A stretch of DNA of 25,410 nucleotides. It comes from a virus. A program made the position numbers and the translations under genes. The DNA is taken from IMG/VR virus record IMGVR_UViG_3300022074_000342, positions 1 to 25,410 of that record; one strand, written 5' to 3'. Under the pieces are notes generated by a model. That model did no database searches. It saw nothing but the letters and a program-made list of their open reading frames with translations, and had not been told where the DNA came from. Positions 17,201 through 23,478 of this stretch are shown here, piece by piece; the stretch's first letter is position 1; each line of letters opens with the position of its first letter.

Positions 17201-18337
17201 CTGATAACGCAGACTCAGTTAAATGCGATTGCGTCAAACACAGTCACTAACGTCTCGCACACAACATCTATCAGTGACATTGAGGACAAAACAGACCTCA
17301 TCAGCATTTCCGCGCAGCATAATCTTGACGACACCAAAAGCAAGGTTGGGCACATCCAAATTGACGGCAGCAATGGAATCACAGGGTTCACTGTCAAGCC
17401 GGGGAGCACGCCCATCACGGCCGATGAGGTTACCACTTCGGGGACAACAAATAAGTTTGCTACGCAAGCTCAGATAAACAAGGTTGATAATCTCACTGTC
17501 ACCTCAACTACTAACCTTGACACGCACCGCCAAAAACTCAGTTACATCGGAGCCACAGCTCAGGGTATCAACAGCTTTACTCTGATCGGTCAACCTATTA
17601 CCGCCGACAAGATAGACGACAGTAGTACCGACAACAAGTTTACCAATGCCGCCGGCGTGCAGGCGATAGGGTTTTTGACTAGTGACTCAACCGGAATTAC
17701 TTCTATCACAGTCAGTGCCAGTGTCGACGTTGACCTCGACGATGCAGGTGCTTTCTTTGCAGGTAGTTCAGGTGAGACAGCCAGCCGTGCTGGAGTCACA
17801 GGCAACCGCGTTCTGCTCATTGACTCCAATGGTGGCATGGATGAAGTCGCTGATGGTTCTGCTGGTCAATTCTTGCAGACCAATGGCTCAGGCTCTTATT
17901 CCTTTGCCAACGCTGGCGGCGGTGGTGGATGGCATGGCAGCACAAGCCTCATCAAAGTCTTGCCAACAGAGTGGATGGGCAACGATGTAGGCCGTGCTAT
18001 CGTACAAGCACGTATCGAGGATGACACTGCAAATACACTTGGTGTTCAAATCAATCAGTCAACAGGGAGCATCTTCGCTTTCAATGAAATCCCGACGGGC
18101 TACAAGGCGACGCACGTCCATGTCTACACGAGTTCTGCGGTCACGAATGGAGTGACAGTACTGCACTACAACACAACCACTGGGGCCACAAGCAACTCCA
18201 CAACTGGGAACACAAACACCAGCATTGACATTACAGACTTAACGTCGTCAACAACCAACGCCCTTGTCATTCAAGTCAGCCCGGGGTCAACGTCTGTATT
18301 CACCTTTTCAGCATCCATTACAATTACATCTGTTTGA
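14285..18337 (+). CDS. Giant tail-tip / receptor-binding fibre protein
   Basis: At 1350 residues this is the largest gene and the only one between the tape measure and lysis genes. The first 140 residues resemble a distal-tail protein: WQGDAERFNKAVMGSTLSFTAYV, YWYGSLLIESTSIEV and VVFTDGLAMLRG, a pattern of minor tail proteins in Bacteroidota phages. The middle (about 140-900) is long, mostly beta and unrecognised. At 904-912 there is a Gly-rich linker (GGGGGG). Three fibre repeats follow around residues 960, 1044 and 1105. A C-terminal knob begins near GQFLQTNGSGSYSF, then GGGGGWHGSTSLIKVLPTEW, like knobs in marine phage tail proteins, and ends in a Thr/Ser-rich beta domain. It probably combines hub, shaft and receptor binding. 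Confidence 0.8.
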   Translation: MAVSYLFDTVYSPKNVGTGAKHRLVIGTTETTGGATTQLELLDPGIKLQWQGDAERFNKAVMGSTLSFTAYVDDNQLTKWENLLNQNEGKCFCLFFDSDAADAKPYWYGSLLIESTSIEVACERRKIDVVFTDGLAMLRGAPWVKANGDAYTGRKTLAFYMNEIVSKLGGFTGYKDYMNNQINQTVVPKFREVGFPWPSVENHDDEIFYDWHEADGVLEHCAVESRTFHKPKKNVDRLRELAARPEYFNTGDVLEDICKAFGATACMFEGRVNLVCRQELAFMKGAGVYGVKYDKNTSNPFNDVVSADTTGLFGIEGTNFDDHYVIRAGATKGKSLPFSQAILIHEDGGSDNLVQQGFFDPRGGAETGGRPNIFSDSLGHLISNTGYRADVKYVFDEVPINVPDNLVANPTTGHIIEEPYLTFPKDPSTYMGFPSQEATDLEVFSGEQVRLTFGGNVEFRHVSSPPPNVALGRNVFGSHMVVRVRLQFTTTGDVGYRASRTVQTHVLSNGSADSILIDFGGLGTASDRRFFRKLYNNFAWIQEGSAGYDDAFYEILVPHGDTNNTGDGYGATVHPLTVQYAGQTPYAPIGTKIQGEDDGTGVILDRDVGTEHMYHYFREDIQLELPFASNDTILSFEKCYFEQGASLFEPENGPNPNTTAQNNGSPDFDGTTPLWRSANADGTGGSKVYSTGAHWMSKPKHLHFVGVRVAIGDGSDTADITTKMTGGDGYEIFAMGSSRIGSRTTFFNKHTSGTVFAPMKESAAENDFSLVSGAKVFKENIKWKGHAHGETNASPDTFVDSLHSYVADTHLKLLGESADIYTLSAMPRPGSNPDVVKSPFAVFKTDQLETNTTVFLMPLNLNWASNQGFSGTFLKVGQARDLSTIQEIDDPVRRGGPSQDGGGGGGIVGMTGVIERINTTRTSLNTTNVAVAVNTAKVAPLTLNAGGTAFTSVAIEQDAIRADKLFTSTDHQLITQTQLNAIASNTVTNVSHTTSISDIEDKTDLISISAQHNLDDTKSKVGHIQIDGSNGITGFTVKPGSTPITADEVTTSGTTNKFATQAQINKVDNLTVTSTTNLDTHRQKLSYIGATAQGINSFTLIGQPITADKIDDSSTDNKFTNAAGVQAIGFLTSDSTGITSITVSASVDVDLDDAGAFFAGSSGETASRAGVTGNRVLLIDSNGGMDEVADGSAGQFLQTNGSGSYSFANAGGGGGWHGSTSLIKVLPTEWMGNDVGRAIVQARIEDDTANTLGVQINQSTGSIFAFNEIPTGYKATHVHVYTSSAVTNGVTVLHYNTTTGATSNSTTGNTNTSIDITDLTSSTTNALVIQVSPGSTSVFTFSASITITSV
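17162..17676 (+). repeat. Three degenerate fibre repeats inside the tail-tip gene
   Basis: The protein-level unit I-x-ADK/E-x2-TS-x-T-x-KF/LI-TQAQ/L-x-NAI recurs at residue 960 (IRADKLFTSTDHQLITQTQL), 1044 (ITADEVTTSGTTNKFATQAQ) and 1105 (ITADKIDDSSTDNKFTNAAG). The spacing is 84 and 61 residues. Units one and two are each followed by an N-L-D-[DT]-[TH]-[KR]-x-K-[VL]-x-[HY]-I segment. Such repeats suit a trimeric fibre shaft, and variable copy number would change its length. Confidence 0.6.
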
Positions 18338-18340
18338 GTT

Positions 18341-18550
18341 ATGATCGAGAATCTTACACACTTTGAGTTCTTAACTGTGGCAGGCGCCTTAGTCGCGGCA
18401 TGGGTCAAGTTTCAAAATGATTACAGTAGGCTAAGCTCTCGAGTTCATGCCTTAGAAGCTGACAACCAAGAATTCAAAGACGATGTCAAGCAACTACTCA
18501 AAGACATTCAAGAAATCAAGCTATTGCTTGCTAAGAACAAGGTGGAGTAA
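18341..18550 (+). CDS. Small membrane protein with coiled coil, possible holin
   Basis: A 69-residue protein with one hydrophobic segment (about 8-24, FEFLTVAGALVAAWVKF) and then a charged helix with heptad-like spacing (RLSSRVHALEADNQEF ... LLKDIQEIKLLL). It lies directly before the endolysin and overlaps its ATG by one base (TAATG). Size, membrane helix and position suggest a holin or holin partner that lets the endolysin reach the cell wall. The layout is the reverse of XhlA-type proteins, which carry the coiled coil first. The function is inferred from context. Confidence 0.65.
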   Translation: MIENLTHFEFLTVAGALVAAWVKFQNDYSRLSSRVHALEADNQEFKDDVKQLLKDIQEIKLLLAKNKVE

Positions 18551-19107
18551 TGAGGGACATTACACACATTGTAGTTCACTGCTCGGCAACACCTCCGAGC
18601 TTAGATATAGGAGCTGATGAAATCAGAAGATGGCACACGGAAGAGCGTGGCTGGACGGATATTGGGTATCACTTTGTCTGTCGCCGTGACGGTACTATCG
18701 AGGAAGGTCGCCCCCTTAAACGTCCTGGGGCGCACGTTAAAGGTCACAACCATTCGTCGATTGGCATCTGTTGGGTGGGCGGCGTTTCGTCATCGCAAAA
18801 AGCTGAAGACAACCGCACGGCTGATCAAAGCTTGGCGCTCTATAAAAAAATCCGAGAACTCAAAGAAGAATACCCGCAAGCAGAAGTCTTAGGTCACAGA
18901 GACTTTCCTGGAGTCAGGAAGGCTTGCCCTTGTTTTGACGTGAGGACATGGTACAATGAACAATGCGATACAAGAGAAAAGGCGGCAACAGCCAGCGAGG
19001 AAAGAAAAAGAACGGAAGTCCAGAGCACGACATACAAGTGCTCATTGTTGACCACCTGGAAGCAATGGATCCTGAACCACTCTACTCGGCTACGGTTGGG
19101 GGAGTAA
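18550..19107 (+). CDS. N-acetylmuramoyl-L-alanine amidase endolysin (Amidase_2)
   Basis: A T7-lysozyme-like amidase that cuts the bond between muramic acid and L-alanine in peptidoglycan. Zinc ligands are H10 (IVVHCSATP), H116 (LGHRDFPG) and C126 (RKACPCFDV); Y40 in DIGYHF and K124 match the catalytic Tyr and Lys. The domain ends near residue 137 (RTWYNEQ). The remaining 48 residues (DTREKAATASEERKR...) are unlike the family, and nearly all of them overlap the next gene in another frame. They may be a real tail or result from loss of an earlier stop. There is no signal peptide, so release needs the holin. Confidence 0.93.
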   Translation: MRDITHIVVHCSATPPSLDIGADEIRRWHTEERGWTDIGYHFVCRRDGTIEEGRPLKRPGAHVKGHNHSSIGICWVGGVSSSQKAEDNRTADQSLALYKKIRELKEEYPQAEVLGHRDFPGVRKACPCFDVRTWYNEQCDTREKAATASEERKRTEVQSTTYKCSLLTTWKQWILNHSTRLRLGE

Positions 19108-19370
19108 GGGTGGCGATGCATACAGCGCTGCGCATGAAGCAGGCTGGCTACAAGAAAGGCATTCCAGATCTATTGATATTTGAGCCCAGGAATGGCTACG
19201 CTGGATTGGCATTAGAGGTCAAGACGATGGTGGGGCGCGCAAGCCCTCATCAAAAAGAATGGCAGGCCAAGCTAAGGGACAGGGGCTGGAAGGCCGAGAT
19301 CTGCAAAGGTCTCAATTCATGCATCGAATGCATTGACGAATACTTTGGCGTCAACACCGACGTCTTATAG
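18963..19370 (+). CDS. VRR-NUC domain nuclease
   Basis: A 135-residue PD-(D/E)xK-type nuclease of the VRR-NUC family. After a basic N-terminus (MRYKRKGGNSQRGKKK) come E21 and Q25 (EHDIQVLIVDHL), the catalytic set PD69 in KKGIPDLLIF and E85-x-K87 in ALEVKT, Q97 in SPHQKEWQ, and a closing segment GLNSCIECIDEYF. Phage VRR-NUC proteins process branched DNA or act near packaging; the exact role is unknown. The first 48 codons overlap the end of the amidase gene in a different frame (145 bases). The domain core begins around codon 21, still inside the overlap, so the overlap is genuine. It is the last plus-strand gene. Confidence 0.88.
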   Translation: MRYKRKGGNSQRGKKKNGSPEHDIQVLIVDHLEAMDPEPLYSATVGGVRVAMHTALRMKQAGYKKGIPDLLIFEPRNGYAGLALEVKTMVGRASPHQKEWQAKLRDRGWKAEICKGLNSCIECIDEYFGVNTDVL

Positions 19371-19408
19371 ACTTCATTGTGGTTGGTGAAGGGCGTCTTA
19401 GACGTCAG

Positions 19409-19431
19409 GAGGGGGCTTCGGTCCCCTCTTT
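19409..19431 (+). terminator. Intrinsic terminator with UUCG tetraloop at the end of the late operon
   Basis: GAGGGGGC (19409-19416) pairs with GTCCCCTC (19421-19428) around a TTCG loop closed by C-G, followed by TTT and then a mixed run. The C(UUCG)G loop is exceptionally stable. It lies 39 bases after the nuclease stop and directly before the stop of the convergent minus-strand gene. The T-run is on the plus side only, so it mainly ends plus-strand transcription. Confidence 0.88.
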
Positions 19432-19719
19432 CTATTCCGTCATGTCATAGAAATAATCTTCGGCATCGTGTCTGCGCTCTTCTCCAGAGCCATCGAATGT
19501 GTGCATGAAGATCGGCGTTAACTCCCCCATGTAAGAGCACCAGGTATTGAAGGATAGATCCTCCACCGCATCCTCCCAAGACGCATCTGTGTACATTGCT
19601 CGATATACATCGACCATCGCCCACTTGTCATATACGACCACAAGAAAACCATCTCTTTCCACGATGCCCAGGATTGCAGCATCGTAGCCCTCAACAAACA
19701 TAATACCTTCTTGACTCAT
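19432..19719 (-). CDS. Small conserved phage protein of unknown function
   Basis: A 95-residue protein beginning EGIMFVEGYDAAILGIVERDG and containing LVVVYDKWAMVDVY, MYTDASWEDAVEDLSFNTWC and YMGELTPIFM. Similar small proteins with an EDA-E-L-FN-----Y-GE-TP pattern occur in many phages with no known function (from memory). The ATG at 19719 is chosen because it makes an ATGA overlap with the upstream stop; a longer frame to 19791 would lie wholly inside the previous gene. The C-terminus is acidic. It is the last gene of the minus-strand block. Confidence 0.75.
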   Translation of the reverse strand: MSQEGIMFVEGYDAAILGIVERDGFLVVVYDKWAMVDVYRAMYTDASWEDAVEDLSFNTWCSYMGELTPIFMHTFDGSGEERRHDAEDYFYDMTE

Positions 19720-20468
19720 TTGATGATGTTGTTTTGCACTCTTACGATTCCCTTGCGGGTGACTTCGACTAGCGCATAGCCGTGTTGCCAATCATTTCTC
19801 GGGTGATACTTGGGTGAAGGCTCACCCAGGTGACCAACGACGTGACATTGCAGAAGCTTACCAGCGCCGTCCCGGGTATAGAAAGATTCCGGTCGATGAA
19901 GGTGTCCGCAGATGGCTGACTTTTTCATCTTACCAAAGAGCTTCCGGCTGGGATTGACACCGCCTACTCCCCGTAGTTCATGGCCGTGCAGGAAGCTCAT
20001 GTCGCCACAGTGTATAAAGCCGTTAGGGATCCAGCGAACCTCTTGCGCGTGCATGTCCAGCATCCTCTCCATCTCCAACCCAGGCACGCCTTCAAGCTCA
20101 GACGCGTGGTGCTGGACGTAATGCTGCAAGCGTATTTCATGATTGCCTTCAATGTAGTAAATATCTGCTTCACGAAAGCATTCACGTATGCCAAAAAGAA
20201 GTTGAGCGCCGACCGAAATCTCGTCAGCAAAGCTAAGTGTGTCAGGTTCGTTGGGATACTTGCTGATTCGGTGGAAATCCATCATGTCCCCAAGAATGAT
20301 CACCGTGTCTGCACCAAATTCCTGGCCTTTCACCATTGCCTCTTGCAACGCATGCACATCGTGGTACGGGCAGTGGATGTCTGCTAATACCAGAATCCTG
20401 CGGTTCTTGCTTATCGTCAGATCCTGCTTGCGATTCTTGTAGTAGCTTTTAGGTATGAGCTCAATCAT
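19716..20468 (-). CDS. Calcineurin-like metallophosphoesterase
   Basis: A 250-residue metal-dependent phosphoesterase. All family motifs are present: D30-x-H32 (LADIH), G60-D61 (ILGDMMDFH), G108-N109-H110-E111 (EGNHE), H161-x-H163 (FLHGHE) and G188-H189-x-H191 (CGHLHRP). Phage members include nucleases, phosphatases and cyclic-nucleotide-type phosphodiesterases, so the substrate cannot be named. The ATG at 20468 overlaps the previous gene's stop by eight bases (ATGATTGA). A longer frame to 20531 would add 21 residues inside the upstream gene and is less likely. There is no signal peptide, so the enzyme is cytoplasmic. Confidence 0.9.
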   Translation of the reverse strand: MIELIPKSYYKNRKQDLTISKNRRILVLADIHCPYHDVHALQEAMVKGQEFGADTVIILGDMMDFHRISKYPNEPDTLSFADEISVGAQLLFGIRECFREADIYYIEGNHEIRLQHYVQHHASELEGVPGLEMERMLDMHAQEVRWIPNGFIHCGDMSFLHGHELRGVGGVNPSRKLFGKMKKSAICGHLHRPESFYTRDGAGKLLQCHVVGHLGEPSPKYHPRNDWQHGYALVEVTRKGIVRVQNNIIK

Positions 20469-20988
20469 GGTAGTCAATTCGATAGTGTTCCATAATGGCT
20501 TTCCCCATCCACCCCCCAGCAGGAAGCCCAAGCAACCTTAACAACTCGTCAACCATTTCTGACTGCTCGGGCTCCATGTCATCATCGTCGTACCAGCCGC
20601 AAATCTTTTGCGCCGTCCACTTCAGGTACGCCTTCTCCTTGATGTCCAAGACCATAGAAAGCTCTTTGTTCTTCGCGCCATAAACAGTGCGTGCGATCTC
20701 ATCAATGTTCTCGATGTGCTCCCTGTAACTCTCATTCATAGTCACTGGCAAACGCACGTCTTCAGCCGACTCCATCATCCTTGTGATCGTTTGGTTCACG
20801 TGCCATCTGCGCCGACCGAAGAGCTGTCCAATCAAATCATTTGGAAGATAAAGGAATTGAGACAGGTAGTATTGAATCGCAGCGCCCTCTGCTCGCTGAT
20901 AGGTTTTTTCGACATAGGTGTCGCGATAAAGAGCAAGCAATTCTTCCGCTTCCTCATAAGTGAAAAAATGCTGAGACCCTTTATTCAT
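20461..20988 (-). CDS. Hypothetical protein, mostly helical
   Basis: I do not recognise this 175-residue protein. It is largely helical: FFTYEEAEELLALYRDTYVE near the start, then YYLSQFLYLPNDLIGQLFGRRRW followed by HVNQTITRMMES, which has a helix-turn-helix look, and an acidic region DDDDMEPEQSEM near 134-145. It ends MGKAIMEHYRIDYHD. No catalytic motif is seen. It overlaps both neighbours (ATGA upstream; eight bases with the phosphoesterase). A DNA-binding or regulatory role is possible but unproven. Confidence 0.75.
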   Translation of the reverse strand: MNKGSQHFFTYEEAEELLALYRDTYVEKTYQRAEGAAIQYYLSQFLYLPNDLIGQLFGRRRWHVNQTITRMMESAEDVRLPVTMNESYREHIENIDEIARTVYGAKNKELSMVLDIKEKAYLKWTAQKICGWYDDDDMEPEQSEMVDELLRLLGLPAGGWMGKAIMEHYRIDYHD

Positions 20989-21218
20989 GCGTTGTTAAAA
21001 TCAAAGCCGTACAAACCGTGATAACCAAAACCTTCAAACACATCTACCTCCACACTATGCTCCTCTCTTTTTATCTCATAAGTCAAGAAGCCAAATGAGG
21101 ATACATACTTGCCTGGCTTTGGGTATGCCTCCGCCAAAATGGTTGCCATGTCCACCACTTCTCGCACTGATATATGATGGTCATCTAAGTCCAGGTGGAT
21201 TTTGATGCGGGGTTTCAA
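20985..21218 (-). CDS. Small hypothetical protein, TTG start
   Basis: A 77-residue protein of unknown function starting KPRIKIHLDLDDHHISVREVVDM and ending FEGFGYHGLYGFDFNNA. The predicted layout is a beta-alpha-beta unit with an acidic/His cluster (DLDDHH). The only start that keeps the N-terminal strand is TTG at 21218, because an in-frame TAA lies two codons upstream; the next ATG is residue 24 (21149). The stop overlaps the next ATG (ATGA). The 39 bases upstream, to the helicase stop, are A/T-rich and hold no clear promoter or terminator. Confidence 0.6.
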   Translation of the reverse strand: MKPRIKIHLDLDDHHISVREVVDMATILAEAYPKPGKYVSSFGFLTYEIKREEHSVEVDVFEGFGYHGLYGFDFNNA

Positions 21219-21257
21219 TCTTTATGTTTACACAAATAACCAACCGCATGTGTGAGA

Positions 21258-22730
21258 TTATATCAACCGCACCACTTGAGCCAGCTTGGCAAGATTCATG
21301 TCTTTCACATAGAAGTAGTATGCGTGCTTACCGCCGTGCCTGCCCTGCTCTTCCAGGTTCAGCGCCCGGAGTCTCGCCTTGAATCTTCGAATCGACCATG
21401 CGTTATACCCGCTGTTGGCGCAATAACACTTAAAGGACTCATGCGCACGGTCTTGATGCACCTCTACAGAGTTTTGAATCTCTGGATCTGCGGAGAGCCC
21501 GCTTGCCACCATCCACGACATGAAAGGGTCACCTTCAATCCGAAGACGTTCAATCTCTTTTTCTACAACACCCGGTCTTTCAAGCTTCCCGTTACCCCGC
21601 TTGACCTCTTCCAACAGGCAAGTGCCCAGGCTAATTCCAATACCAGCTTTCGCCTTGTCGGTAGCCAGCTTTTCATGAAGGGCAATGTCTCGCTTTCTCC
21701 AGTCCTTCGCCTTCTTAAAGCTTATGATGTCAAACCTTCGGGCCACGCCTGGGTCACTTAAGACGTAGCTCAGGCCCATCTCATTGGAAGCGACAACCAA
21801 GCACGCGCGAGGAGTTATCTCTAGCGGTTCACTGTAAAGTTTGCGCGCAATGATGGGCTCCTTGCTGACTATCATCTTCAGCGCATCCTTGTCGCCAATG
21901 TTCTCACTGGCATCTGCGCTTACACACAACGTGGCGTGCGCAAGCCGCATACGGTGGCGGCTGTCATCCCTTGTAATCTGAGCTAGGTTGTCTGTACGCA
22001 TAACGTTCTGTGATCCAATACAACCGACTATTGCTTCAATCAAAGTAGACTTACCTGCGCCAGCAGCACCAATGAGAAGCATGATCTTCTGTGCGTTCAT
22101 TGGGTCACCAGCTATCGCATTCCCAAACATGCCTAAGAGATACTGCCGTGTGTCTACACAGGGAACTGATTCGTCCAGGAACTTCTGCCAAGTCTTGTCT
22201 TCAGAACGAAGCTTCCATTTTGCAGGTATGCAGTAAGTCGTTAAGTCTTCAGGGCGATGGCCGCTAATGAAGCACTCCTTTCCATTGCGGACTGTCAACA
22301 CCCCGTCTTGATAATTGATGCCACGTATCGGACGGGCTCCGTGTCCGAATACGCTCGAGGGCTTGCCGTGCGCAGAGAAGCTCTTGTCAAACTCCCTTGC
22401 GAAGTCTGACGTAAGGATGCTCGGCTTGAGCAACCTGGCACCTGTGGCAAACGCCTTGATGACACTTGACATTTGAGCATCAGTTAGTGGTTCGTAATGC
22501 GTACCTGTCCACACACTACGCAAACCCCCCAACTCCAACAACGGGCTCCCACACAACTTGCTAAGCTGTGGTATGGCGATCCCAAGCATAGCGGCAGCGG
22601 ACTTGGCCGCGCACTTTTCGGGATCGTAAGGCACATCGACTACTTCAATGACCTTGTCTGGGGTGACCATATGCTTTGCCAGCTTACATAGCTGGTCTAC
22701 ACATTCATCAGTCGTCCCCCTTGTTCCCAT
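21258..22730 (-). CDS. D5/P4-type SF3 replicative helicase
   Basis: A 490-residue helicase of the phage/plasmid primase (P4, D5) group. A D5_N-like region (about 138-215) holds YQDGVLTVRNGKECFISGHRPED and YLLGMFGNAIAG. Superfamily 3 motifs follow: Walker A GAAGAGKST (221-229), the B region TLCVSADASE (267-276), B' LKMIVSKEPIIARKLYSEPL (284-303), motif C LVVASNEM (311-318) and Arg finger VARRF (329-333). A C-terminal winged-helix-like domain has YNAWSIRRFKARLRALNL. No primase motif is seen in the first 130 residues, so a primase must come from elsewhere. The ATG at 22730 overlaps the upstream gene by 23 bases; Met21 (22670) is an alternative start. Confidence 0.9.
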   Translation of the reverse strand: MGTRGTTDECVDQLCKLAKHMVTPDKVIEVVDVPYDPEKCAAKSAAAMLGIAIPQLSKLCGSPLLELGGLRSVWTGTHYEPLTDAQMSSVIKAFATGARLLKPSILTSDFAREFDKSFSAHGKPSSVFGHGARPIRGINYQDGVLTVRNGKECFISGHRPEDLTTYCIPAKWKLRSEDKTWQKFLDESVPCVDTRQYLLGMFGNAIAGDPMNAQKIMLLIGAAGAGKSTLIEAIVGCIGSQNVMRTDNLAQITRDDSRHRMRLAHATLCVSADASENIGDKDALKMIVSKEPIIARKLYSEPLEITPRACLVVASNEMGLSYVLSDPGVARRFDIISFKKAKDWRKRDIALHEKLATDKAKAGIGISLGTCLLEEVKRGNGKLERPGVVEKEIERLRIEGDPFMSWMVASGLSADPEIQNSVEVHQDRAHESFKCYCANSGYNAWSIRRFKARLRALNLEEQGRHGGKHAYYFYVKDMNLAKLAQVVRLI

Positions 22731-23082
22731 ACCTGTGCTGCTTATACTTTGAAATGTGGATATTGAGCCTTGCGTTCAGTGCATAGATACATGACTCCAT
22801 GAGCCGTATGCGGTCTACTGGATCAAAAGATTCTAACATGCCACTGTGGAAAACCGAAGTGTAGTCGTGGGCGAGGTGTATGCCCTCGTCTTCCAGGTCA
22901 ATGATGTCGGCAGGATCCGACGATTCTTCAAAGTTGTCGGTTTCTTGGTACAGAATGTAGAAATTCAATGTGTTCAAGAAGATCTGATACACTGCGTCAC
23001 TTTCGCTTTCGTCATTATCGAAGTAAGTTCGAATTGACTTGCGGAAATCTTTCTTGAATTTGTCCAGGGCGCTCTGTGTCAT
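22708..23082 (-). CDS. Hypothetical acidic protein upstream of the helicase
   Basis: I do not recognise this 124-residue protein. It begins TQSALDKFKKDFRKSIRTYFDND, is acidic in the middle (ETDNFEESSDPADIIDLEDEG), and turns basic at the end (LNIHISKYKQHRYGNKGDD). It is predicted to be helical and soluble, without a known motif. It is the first gene after an internal terminator on this strand and overlaps the helicase start by 23 bases. It may therefore be co-translated with the helicase and assist it, but this is context only. Confidence 0.72.
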   Translation of the reverse strand: MTQSALDKFKKDFRKSIRTYFDNDESESDAVYQIFLNTLNFYILYQETDNFEESSDPADIIDLEDEGIHLAHDYTSVFHSGMLESFDPVDRIRLMESCIYALNARLNIHISKYKQHRYGNKGDD

Positions 23083-23087
23083 AGTCT

Positions 23088-23126
23088 AAAATAAGAATGA
23101 GGGAGCCGAACTTGCCGACTCCCTCA
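23088..23126 (-). terminator. Intrinsic terminator inside the minus-strand block
   Basis: Read on the minus strand, TGAGGGAGTCGG pairs with TCGGCTCCCTCA (plus positions 23098-23109 and 23115-23126), a 12-bp stem with two wobbles around a five-base loop. TTCTTATTTT follows (plus 23088-23097). It sits between the SSB-like gene and the gene before the helicase, so helicase-side genes may need readthrough or another promoter. No consensus Bacteroidota promoter was seen in the 66-base gap. Confidence 0.85.
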
Positions 23127-23148
23127 CCTACTTACCTATAACCCAAAC

Positions 23149-23478
23149 TTAAAACGGGAGATCACCATCGCTGGCACCTCCGGCTTGCACCTGAGTATTG
23201 TTTTGGGGCTCAGCCTTTGAGCCAGCCCCAGATGTCATTTGCTCTTTCAACCAGTCTGGAACGGATACGTTTCCAATGATTGGGTCTTTGTGTCCTGCTT
23301 CTCTTGCCTCCTTTGGAAGGCGCAGCGTGACCATACAATCATTATACTCATTGTTTGGCGTGGCCTTGACTCGGATAGGAACCCACTTGCCTTTCTTTCC
23401 GTCTCGAACCTGGCTCTTGTCGATGTCTGTAAGGTAGATGATACCGTCTAGTACGTCTGGAATTGTAATGTCACTCAT
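23149..23478 (-). CDS. Single-stranded DNA-binding-like protein (DGDLPF tail)
   Basis: A 109-residue protein whose last six residues are DGDLPF, closely matching the acidic tip of bacterial SSB proteins that recruits partner enzymes. A low-complexity Gln/Gly/Ala linker precedes it (QNNTQVQAGGASDG), again SSB-like. The first 80 residues look like a small beta-barrel (GIIYLTDID, KWVPIRVKATP, CMVTLRLP), possibly an OB fold, but I see no classical SSB signature. The ATG at 23478 is chosen because it overlaps the upstream stop by eight bases (ATGAGTGA); a longer frame to 23589 would lie inside that gene. Its place among replication genes supports the role. Confidence 0.7.
   Translation of the reverse strand: MSDITIPDVLDGIIYLTDIDKSQVRDGKKGKWVPIRVKATPNNEYNDCMVTLRLPKEAREAGHKDPIIGNVSVPDWLKEQMTSGAGSKAEPQNNTQVQAGGASDGDLPF

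Noticed and set aside
19391-19406. Near-palindromes built on GACGTC/GTCTTAGAC after the nuclease gene
   Set aside because: Short, not repeated elsewhere in the window and next to a better-supported terminator; not enough for an operator call.
19720-19791. Longer N-terminus for the small gene after the phosphoesterase
   Set aside because: The extension lies inside the phosphoesterase gene, while the ATG at 19719 makes the ATGA overlap used throughout the operon.
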